Below, in pieces: positions 1 to 5,045 of a stretch of DNA of 5,045 nucleotides. Under the pieces are notes generated by a model. It searched no databases and had not been told where the DNA came from. It saw only the letters and a list, made by a program, of their open reading frames with translations. Source of the stretch: DUUS01 sp964416365 (lineage in GTDB: Bacteria; Bacillota_I; Bacilli_A; RF39; UBA660); NCBI GenBank assembly GCA_964416365.1, contig CAYQDO010000043.1, forward strand, positions 1-5,045, read 5' to 3'. The translations under genes and the position numbers were made by a program. Position 1 is the first letter of the stretch. Each line of letters begins with the position of its first letter.

Positions 1-251
1 AACTGATTATCAATTTCCACAATACCTTTGGCGCCTAATTTTTGAATAGCGTCTTTATCAACTAAGGTAACATCTTTTAATGTTACTTTAAATCTGGACA
101 TATTAACTTCCGTATCTAGAATATTATCTTTACCTCCTAGATATTGAACTAATTTATTAATTTCAAAGGTAAAATTCTTTTTGTTTAATTTGACAATAAC
201 TAAGGATGTAATCAGTAAGACAAAAAATATTATCAAATATTGCCACCACAT
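1..251 (-). CDS. Membrane-anchored PTS EIIB-like protein, 3' end cut by window
   Basis: The first 83 residues are visible; the end lies beyond base 1. Residues 4-20 form one hydrophobic membrane segment followed by a Lys/Asn-rich stretch, so a cytoplasmic domain probably sits behind an N-terminal anchor. Residues 31-83 match the glucose-family EIIB fold: INKLVQYLGGKDNI, then SRFKVTLKD, VDKDAIQKLGAKGIV. In functional EIIB domains the phosphorylated Cys lies in a C-[IA]-T-R-L motif; here the aligned stretch is N50-M-S-R-F, so the phosphocysteine is replaced by Asn (codon AAT, bases 102-104). Family comparison suggests about 15-20 residues are missing at the end. The start at 251 is chosen because GGTGAT (263-258) lies 6 nt upstream. 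An in-frame GTG at 278 lacks such a site. Small stand-alone EIIB-like proteins are annotated in Mollicutes and relatives (from memory). A sugar transport role is doubtful without the Cys; a regulatory or scaffold role is inference. Confidence 0.8.
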   Translation of the reverse strand, partial: MWWQYLIIFFVLLITSLVIVKLNKKNFTFEINKLVQYLGGKDNILDTEVNMSRFKVTLKDVTLVDKDAIQKLGAKGIVEIDNQ

Positions 252-300
252 ATATGCATCACCACTATAAGTATACACTAAAAACTTAAAAAATAAAATC

Positions 301-327
301 ACTATTTTACAAATCCTTCATAAAATA
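301..327 (+). promoter_or_regulatory. Sigma-K-like promoter of the coat protein gene
   Basis: The -10 element CATAAAATA (319-327) matches the sigma-K consensus CATANNNTA, and AC (301-302) lies 16 nt upstream where sigma-K promoters carry their AC -35 element. Transcription would begin near base 334, downstream of the ATG at 330. The match suits a mother-cell coat gene, but both elements are short and the region is AT-rich, so chance is possible. Confidence 0.5.
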
Positions 328-342
328 TAATGAGTATATATG

Positions 343-351
343 AAAGGGTGA
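343..351 (+). promoter_or_regulatory. Ribosome binding site that sets the coat protein start
   Basis: AAAGGGTGA resembles the AAGGAGGTGA core and ends 8 nt before the ATG at 360. The ATG at 330 has only AT-rich sequence upstream of it. This site, with the predicted transcription start near 334, favours initiation at 360. Confidence 0.65.
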
Positions 352-359
352 AAAAATAT

Positions 360-827
360 ATGTGTAATAATTTTAACAACAATGAACACTCAGATAAAAG
401 GAATTGTGTAGCTGAAGTATTAAAAGTTATAGATGTCTTACAAAAAAATGCATGTCCTGATAACTGTAGCGATTCATGTGATAGACCTATATTAGGAGGC
501 GGAACAAATTGCTTTGTCTTTAATACAAGACCAGTTCAACTATTTACTTGCTGTGGAAATGGGGTACCTTTCTCAATGCCAGTATGTAAAGACTTTATAA
601 ATGTATGTTCAACTCCAACCGGTGTAAATCCTTCAGAAAATTGTTCAACAATATTTAGAGTCGAAAAATTAGAAGGAAACTGCTGTACATTTAGAGTTTT
701 AGTACCAAATACTGACTCAACAAACTGTAATATTCCATGGCTTGCTACAAATAGTATATTCACTTTTAACTGTGATTGCTTATGTGCTATTCGCTGTTTA
801 AGTGACTGTTTCGTCGAATGTGTTTAA
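360..827 (+). CDS. cotZ: Spore coat protein, CotY/CotZ family
   Basis: A 155-residue cysteine-rich protein (20 Cys). Family hallmarks are visible: an N-terminal C-V-A-E-V-L-K-V-I segment (16-24), a C-x3-C-x3-C cluster at 32-40, TCCGNGVPFS (63-72), FRVEK (99-103) followed by CCTFRVL (108-114), and near the C-terminus CDCLCAIRCL (138-147). B. subtilis CotY and CotZ are 162 and 148 residues and form the disulfide-linked spore crust, assembling in the mother cell. The same structural role is inferred here; CotY and CotZ are not separable from sequence alone, so the symbol is a family label. The start at 360 is preferred over the in-frame ATG at 330 because of its ribosome binding site and the upstream sigma-K-like promoter. 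The gene is flanked by its own promoter and terminator, so it appears monocistronic, unlike the B. subtilis cotVWXYZ cluster. No other spore gene is visible in the window. Confidence 0.88.
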   Translation: MCNNFNNNEHSDKRNCVAEVLKVIDVLQKNACPDNCSDSCDRPILGGGTNCFVFNTRPVQLFTCCGNGVPFSMPVCKDFINVCSTPTGVNPSENCSTIFRVEKLEGNCCTFRVLVPNTDSTNCNIPWLATNSIFTFNCDCLCAIRCLSDCFVECV

Positions 828-853
828 AAATGAGGTAATCTCATTTTTTTCTT
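826..853 (+). terminator. Rho-independent terminator of the coat protein gene
   Basis: A 9-bp stem pairs AAAAATGAG (826-834) with CTCATTTTT (840-848) around a GTAAT loop, followed by more T residues. It begins inside the TAA stop codon (825-827). The G/C content of the stem is low but normal for this base composition. Confidence 0.75.
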
Positions 854-857
854 TCAC

Positions 858-889
858 AAAAAAACTTTTACAAATCGTAAAAGTTTTTT
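858..889. terminator. Bidirectional terminator overlapping the gatD-like 3' end
   Basis: A 13-bp perfect stem pairs 859-871 with 877-889 around a 5-nt loop (872-876). The outer arms are A and T tracts, giving a U-run on either strand. On the minus strand it ends the murT/gatD-like operon; on the plus strand it backs up the coat gene terminator. The minus-strand stop codon (870-868) and about the last seven codons lie within the hairpin. Confidence 0.75.
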
Positions 890-1575
890 AAATATTCATT
901 ATAAGCTTTATATTCAACAGTATTAGTAATCTCAGTATAAGGAATATTTCTCTTTTCTAAGATATCTTTAACTATATAGTCAGTTAAATGGGGATTCCGG
1001 ATTAGAAGTGGACCGATTAAGTAAGTTCCAAAAAAATTCTCTTCACGATATCCTTCAAAAGATGATTTATAATTATCAGCGTAACCATTAATAACACTAA
1101 ACAGATGATTATCATCACACTGCATGACAGATAAGCGGTTTTGAAAACCGATTATCGGTGATAAATTTTCGAATTCCATAAATGATTCACCAACGATACG
1201 TTTGGGATTTTGTTTAACATAATAATTAAAAATATTTAATCCTTCATATTTGGCATTATCCATTTCAATAAATTTACCAAATATTTCATGCGCATTTCCA
1301 GTAGTAATAAAATATTTATTATTCTTAATAGCACTAGCAAGTTTATTCTTATATTTTTTTAAATCAGTTAAAACAATTAGCAAATTTTGATTAGTGCCAC
1401 TACCCATATAGAAAATATCATATTTATTAAAATTAATATTATCTCCTACTGTTAGCAAATCAACTTCTACTTTAACATCTTGATTTATAAAAGCATTTTG
1501 CAATGCTAAAATATTACCTTGTTCACCATAGAGATTTAATAAATCATAATATAAATGGGCTATTTTAATTTTCAT
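868..1575 (-). CDS. GatD-like amidotransferase subunit lacking catalytic Cys and His
   Basis: A 235-residue protein with the GatD layout: an N-terminal HLYYDLLNLYGEQGN (7-21; family HLYPDLLNLYGDxGN), a glycine-rich turn GSGTNQN (58-64), the nucleophile-elbow region TGNAHEIFG (92-100) and GTYLIGPLLIRNP (183-195). GatD is the glutaminase half of lipid II isoglutaminyl synthase and supplies ammonia to MurT for amidation of D-Glu in the stem peptide. Active GatD has I-C-G-G-Y-Q at the elbow and GTY-x-HGP near the end; S. aureus residues are Cys94 and His189. Here the aligned residues are Gly93 (GGA, 1299-1297) and Ile187 (ATC, 1017-1015), so glutamine hydrolysis by the usual mechanism is not expected. 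The start is the ATG at 1575, because the GTG at 1584 lies inside the ribosome binding site. It overlaps the murT-like gene by 11 bp, which implies translational coupling and a protein complex. A structural, ammonia-using or substrate-binding role is inference. Confidence 0.85.
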   Translation of the reverse strand: MKIKIAHLYYDLLNLYGEQGNILALQNAFINQDVKVEVDLLTVGDNINFNKYDIFYMGSGTNQNLLIVLTDLKKYKNKLASAIKNNKYFITTGNAHEIFGKFIEMDNAKYEGLNIFNYYVKQNPKRIVGESFMEFENLSPIIGFQNRLSVMQCDDNHLFSVINGYADNYKSSFEGYREENFFGTYLIGPLLIRNPHLTDYIVKDILEKRNIPYTEITNTVEYKAYNEYLKNFYDL

Positions 1576-2914
1576 TATGATCACCTTCTTCAGTATCTAA
1601 AAATATATTTTTAAGCGTTTCTGTCATATCAAAGCAAACCATAGTAAATATTTTTCCTGAACTGTTTTCTTTTAGTAGAGTAGTAATACGACTAATATCA
1701 TCTACTAAAATAAGTTCATCAGGATCTATTCCGGAATTAATTAATCTAGCAGCAACATCAAATCTAAATCTACCAATACAAAAAATCCGATCAATATTAT
1801 TTGTGTCTAAAATACTAAAATCTACATCATAAAGCCATGAGATATCATTGTATTGATATCTTCTAGAAACATTTTCAAACCCTAAAATAATGGTTTTAGA
1901 TTTAGGATATTGATTAATATATTTTAAACTTTGTAAATAACTTAAATTGTTTTCATTTTTACTTTCGATCATCACAACTTCACGATTATCAAACATAATG
2001 GTTTTTAATCTTTTTGATGGTATGATATTAGTATTTAATGCTTTTAGTAATTGTTCTTCAGTAAGACCTATTTCCTTACAAAGTGTGTATGCAGCTAAAG
2101 TATAATAGGCTGCAAAGAAAACATTGTTATTTAAATGTACTTTATTATTTTCAATAATCATAGTTTGTTTATTTAAATTAACTTGTTTACCTACATAATT
2201 GACATTTCTTTTATAGTCACAGGAAGGACATTTATAATCACCAAGATGACCATAATGATAATAACGATATTCTAGTTTAGTTTGGCATCTTGGGCAGTAT
2301 GCGCCATCTAAATTTTGACTGTAAGGCTCGGTAATACTATAAGAAGTTTTGTTTATTCCATAAGTAGTAATTTTTCTTTGAAGCTTTAAAGTAATTCTAT
2401 TTACTAAAGAATCATCGGCATTTAAAATTAAATGCGTCTTATCATCGATTGAATTTATGATTTTATCTAAGATTATTTCTGGATTACCATTTCTGGCTGG
2501 TTGATCTCTGGTAACATTGGTTACTAATAAATGAGTTAAAGTACTTTTTTTAAAAGTTTCTTTAATATAGGACTCATCCATTTCGAGAAGTACGATATCA
2601 GCCTTTAATTTTCTTGTAATAAAATTACAATGATTTAAAATTAGAGTAGCTGTACCATTTAAGACGTTTGATCCTGATTTGTTCCAAACTACTTTATAAC
2701 CATTATTGTCTAAAATATGAGCTACTAAACTGGTAGTTGATCCTTTTCCAGAGCTTCCGGTTATGCCGATAACATATTTAGGATATTTTATTTTACCTAA
2801 AATGTCTGGTTTTATTTTTAAAACGATACTAGCTGGAAATACTGAACCATTTTTTTTAAAAATTTTACAAATTAAAGTTATTAATTTATTAAGAATTATA
2901 AGTAGATTTGTCAC
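1565..2914 (-). CDS. MurT-like Mur ligase with zinc ribbon (divergent subfamily)
   Basis: A 449-residue protein in the MurT size range (S. aureus about 437). In order: a hydrophobic N-terminal segment and LKIKPDIL (32-39); an ATP-binding P-loop GITGSSGKGSTTS (50-62); WNKSGSNVLNG (77-87); the ligase stretch TNVTRDQ (132-138); NADDS (165-169); a four-Cys zinc ribbon inserted in the central domain (C207, C210, C229, C232), diagnostic of MurT; and a C-terminal MurT domain with NDISWLYDVDF (356-366) and GRFRFDVAARL (381-391). MurT uses ATP to activate the D-Glu carboxylate of lipid II for amidation with ammonia from GatD. Departures are visible: the P-loop is GSSGKGST rather than GTNGKTTT, and the usual KNPxG of the C-terminal domain reads KNENN (319-323). 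The start is GTG at 2914 behind AGGTGAT. It is first in the operon and followed by its GatD-like partner. Lipid II amidation is the best guess, but a different substrate is possible. Confidence 0.85.
   Translation of the reverse strand: MTNLLIILNKLITLICKIFKKNGSVFPASIVLKIKPDILGKIKYPKYVIGITGSSGKGSTTSLVAHILDNNGYKVVWNKSGSNVLNGTATLILNHCNFITRKLKADIVLLEMDESYIKETFKKSTLTHLLVTNVTRDQPARNGNPEIILDKIINSIDDKTHLILNADDSLVNRITLKLQRKITTYGINKTSYSITEPYSQNLDGAYCPRCQTKLEYRYYHYGHLGDYKCPSCDYKRNVNYVGKQVNLNKQTMIIENNKVHLNNNVFFAAYYTLAAYTLCKEIGLTEEQLLKALNTNIIPSKRLKTIMFDNREVVMIESKNENNLSYLQSLKYINQYPKSKTIILGFENVSRRYQYNDISWLYDVDFSILDTNNIDRIFCIGRFRFDVAARLINSGIDPDELILVDDISRITTLLKENSSGKIFTMVCFDMTETLKNIFLDTEEGDHNEN
1579..1587 (-). 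promoter_or_regulatory. Ribosome binding site of the gatD-like gene, inside murT-like gene
   Basis: AAGGTGATC is complementary to the 16S anti-Shine-Dalgarno end. It sits in the last codons of the upstream gene and ends 3 nt before the ATG at 1575. It contains the GTG at 1584, which rules that codon out as the likely start. Confidence 0.8.
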
Positions 2915-2919
2915 TGCTC

Positions 2920-2926
2920 ATCACCT
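2920..2926 (-). promoter_or_regulatory. Ribosome binding site of the murT-like gene
   Basis: AGGTGAT lies 5 nt before the GTG at 2914. The nearby ATG at 2921 overlaps this site and is out of frame, so the gene must use the GTG start. Confidence 0.7.
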
Positions 2927-2932
2927 AATTTG

Positions 2933-2961
2933 ATTATATCTTACCTTATTAGATTGGTAAA
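2933..2961 (-). promoter_or_regulatory. Sigma-A-type promoter of the murT/gatD-like operon
   Basis: On the minus strand TTTACC (2961-2956, 4 of 6 to TTGACA) is followed after 17 nt by a perfect TATAAT (2938-2933). Transcription would start near 2926, leaving a leader of only about 12 nt that begins at the ribosome binding site. That very short leader is the main reason for caution. Confidence 0.45.
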
Positions 2962-2987
2962 TAACTTTGTAAATATAAATGACAAAG
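2941..2987. repeat. Small repeats between the divergent promoters
   Basis: Two near-identical 10-mers, TTGGTAAATA (2954-2963) and TTTGTAAATA (2966-2975), are offset by 12 bp. An inverted pair CTTTGT (2965-2970) and ACAAAG (2982-2987) and a shorter pair TTACC (2941-2945) and GGTAA (2956-2960) overlap them. They cover the -35 of the minus-strand promoter and lie upstream of the plus-strand one. They could be an operator, but arms this short can arise by chance in AT-rich DNA. Confidence 0.25.
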
Positions 2988-3005
2988 ATTGCTAATTAAA
3001 AATAT

Positions 3006-3034
3006 TTCTAAAAATTACGAAGACATGTTATAAT
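3006..3034 (+). promoter_or_regulatory. Extended -10 promoter of ftsA-ftsZ
   Basis: TGTTATAAT (3026-3034) is a perfect extended -10 element (TGnTATAAT). The -35 region at 17-nt spacing, TTCTAA (3006-3011), is weak, as is usual for extended -10 promoters. The expected start near 3041 gives a leader of about 24 nt containing the GAGGGA ribosome binding site (3055-3060). Confidence 0.6.
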
Positions 3035-3064
3035 AAAGGTACTAAAATATGTGTGAGGGAATAT

Positions 3065-4306
3065 ATGAGAGAGATAATTGGAAGCATTGATGTTGGAACA
3101 GATACAATTAAGTTAGTTGTTGCTGAATATTTTAATAATAATTTCAATATTATATGTGCCATTGAAAGTCCAACTAAAGGTTTTAGAGATTATGAAATAA
3201 TTAATGAAAATGATCTTGTTAAATCAATTAAAACTGCTTTAGAGAAAGCATCGGTAAAACTTAATTTTAAATTAACTAAAGTCATAGCTAATATTCCCAC
3301 AACATCCAATAATTTTATTTTAAGTGAAGCAACTAACACTATAAATAATGAAAATAATATCGTAAATAGTAATGATATTTTAAGAGTATTACAAAGCACA
3401 GCTTATAATAGAGTAAATATTAATGATGAACTTGTTAGTTTAATACCTGTTGGTTTTAGAGTGGGTGATTATGAAACAAAAGACCCATTTAATAAAAAAG
3501 GAAAAACAATTGCGGCTAAAACCATTCTAATTACTGTTTTAAAAAAAGAAGTTTATGATTTAATTAAGATATTAGAAAAATGTGGTTTGGAAGTAGTTGA
3601 TATAACAATTACAGGCCTTGTGGATTATTATAATTACCGTAATAACTATCTGGATATGAAAACGGGAATAATGGTTAATGTTGGGGCCTCAGTAACTCAA
3701 GTAAGTGTTTTTAGTAAAGGTATTTATATAAATAATGAAGTTATTAATCTTGGAGGTTTGAATATTGATAAAGACATTGCTTATATTTATAAATTAAAAT
3801 TAAGCGATGCTAGGTATTTAAAGGAGCAATTAGCTCTAGCTAATATTAGAAGAGCTAATCCAAAAGAATCAATTAAAATTGTTAATAAAGAGGGCGAAGA
3901 GTTAAATATTAATCAATATGAATTAACAGAAATAGTAGCTAGTAGAATCAGTGAAATCTTAAAAAAGATTAAAAGTATAATTAACCACTTAACAAAAAAA
4001 GAAATTAGTTATATAATTATAACAGGGGGACTAACTGAATTTAAAGATTTTAATATTGCTGTTACTAGTGTGTTTAGTGAATCAGCCAGTATTGGGACAA
4101 TAAATACCTTAGGAACTCGAAATAATAAATACAGTGTATGTTTAGGAATGATAAAATACTTTAATGATAAATTAAAACTACGTCATCGCAGATATTCAAC
4201 TATAAGTGAAAGCGATGCTGAGGACATGTGTAATAAAGAATCGAAAATATCAATTCCTAGCGATTCAATATTAGGCAAGATATTTGGATATTTTTTTGAT
4301 AGTTAA
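3065..4306 (+). CDS. ftsA: Cell division protein FtsA
   Basis: A 413-residue actin-fold protein that anchors FtsZ filaments to the membrane and recruits the divisome. Visible features: the phosphate-1 motif SIDVGTDTIK (7-16); the FtsA-specific 1C subdomain roughly between 80 and 160; the phosphate-2 region MVNVGASVTQVSVFSKG (203-219); NLGGLNIDKDIA (228-239), the usual VGGxxITxDIA stretch; the adenosine motif IIITGGLTEF (317-326); a polar linker (about 375-397); and a C-terminal amphipathic helix DSILGKIFGYFF (400-411), the membrane-targeting sequence. In phosphate-2 the usual Asp is Asn205, and GG is replaced by Ala-Ser. The start at 3065 is preferred to the in-frame GTG at 3053 because GAGGGA lies 4 nt upstream of it and overlaps the codons after the GTG. 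ftsZ follows after 13 bp with no terminator between, so the two are co-transcribed. Confidence 0.95.
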   Translation: MREIIGSIDVGTDTIKLVVAEYFNNNFNIICAIESPTKGFRDYEIINENDLVKSIKTALEKASVKLNFKLTKVIANIPTTSNNFILSEATNTINNENNIVNSNDILRVLQSTAYNRVNINDELVSLIPVGFRVGDYETKDPFNKKGKTIAAKTILITVLKKEVYDLIKILEKCGLEVVDITITGLVDYYNYRNNYLDMKTGIMVNVGASVTQVSVFSKGIYINNEVINLGGLNIDKDIAYIYKLKLSDARYLKEQLALANIRRANPKESIKIVNKEGEELNINQYELTEIVASRISEILKKIKSIINHLTKKEISYIIITGGLTEFKDFNIAVTSVFSESASIGTINTLGTRNNKYSVCLGMIKYFNDKLKLRHRRYSTISESDAEDMCNKESKISIPSDSILGKIFGYFFDS

Positions 4307-4319
4307 GGAGAGAGATTAA

Positions 4320-5045
<726 letters not shown>

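Noticed and set aside
270..275. TATACT as a -10 box for the EIIB-like gene on the minus strand
   Set aside because: No acceptable -35 at 16-18 nt spacing and no extended -10; such hexamers are frequent by chance in this AT-rich spacer.
330..359. ATG at 330 as the coat protein start
   Set aside because: No ribosome binding site, and it lies upstream of the predicted transcription start; the ATG at 360 has both signals.
536..763. Minus-strand open frame of 75 codons
   Set aside because: Lies entirely within the well-supported coat protein gene on the other strand; no recognisable domain.
305..876. Exact 11-bp repeat TTTTACAAATC at 305-315 and 866-876 flanking the coat gene, considered as a mobile-element or attachment-site trace
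   Set aside because: A rough estimate gives many chance 11-mer pairs in 5 kb of this base composition; there is no transposase or integrase, and the second copy is part of a terminator stem.
3190..3399. Minus-strand open frame of 69 codons
   Set aside because: Antisense to ftsA; its hydrophobic translation is a by-product of Asn/Lys-rich codons on the real strand.

Overview
The window is AT-rich with compact genes, Bacillota-type ribosome binding sites (AAGGTGATC, AAGGAG, GGTGAT) and Bacillota gene families. A CotY/CotZ-type spore-coat protein, a MurT/GatD-like pair and ftsA-ftsZ together suggest a low-GC member of the class Bacilli in the broad sense, from a lineage with sporulation ancestry. 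Genus or order cannot be fixed from this sequence. All tryptophans checked are TGG and every complete gene ends in TAA, so nothing requires a reassigned genetic code.

Layout, left to right. (1) Bases 1-251, minus strand: the N-terminal 83 residues of a small membrane-anchored PTS EIIB-like protein, cut by the window edge. Asn stands where the family has its phosphorylated Cys. (2) Bases 301-853, plus strand: a cysteine-rich CotY/CotZ-family coat protein with its own sigma-K-like promoter and terminator. The promoter and ribosome binding site both point to a start at 360 rather than the upstream ATG at 330. (3) Bases 858-2961, minus strand: a two-gene operon of a MurT-like Mur ligase (first) and a GatD-like amidotransferase subunit (second, overlapping by 11 bp), ending in a hairpin that contains the gatD-like stop codon. 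(4) Bases 2915-3064: a divergent regulatory region with a promoter on each strand and small repeats between them. (5) Bases 3065-5045, plus strand: ftsA, then ftsZ 13 bp downstream, with ftsZ running off the right edge.

The main theme is cell envelope and division. FtsA tethers FtsZ to the membrane, and MurT/GatD in known Gram-positives amidates the D-Glu of lipid II. The most notable observation is that the GatD-like protein has lost both the nucleophilic Cys (Gly93 here) and the catalytic His (Ile187 here) of class I glutamine amidotransferases, while the rest of the fold signature is intact. Its MurT-like partner has also diverged at the P-loop and at the KNPxG stretch of its C-terminal domain. 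This suggests a distinct MurT/GatD-like subfamily that uses another nitrogen source or does a different job, transcribed back to back with the division genes.
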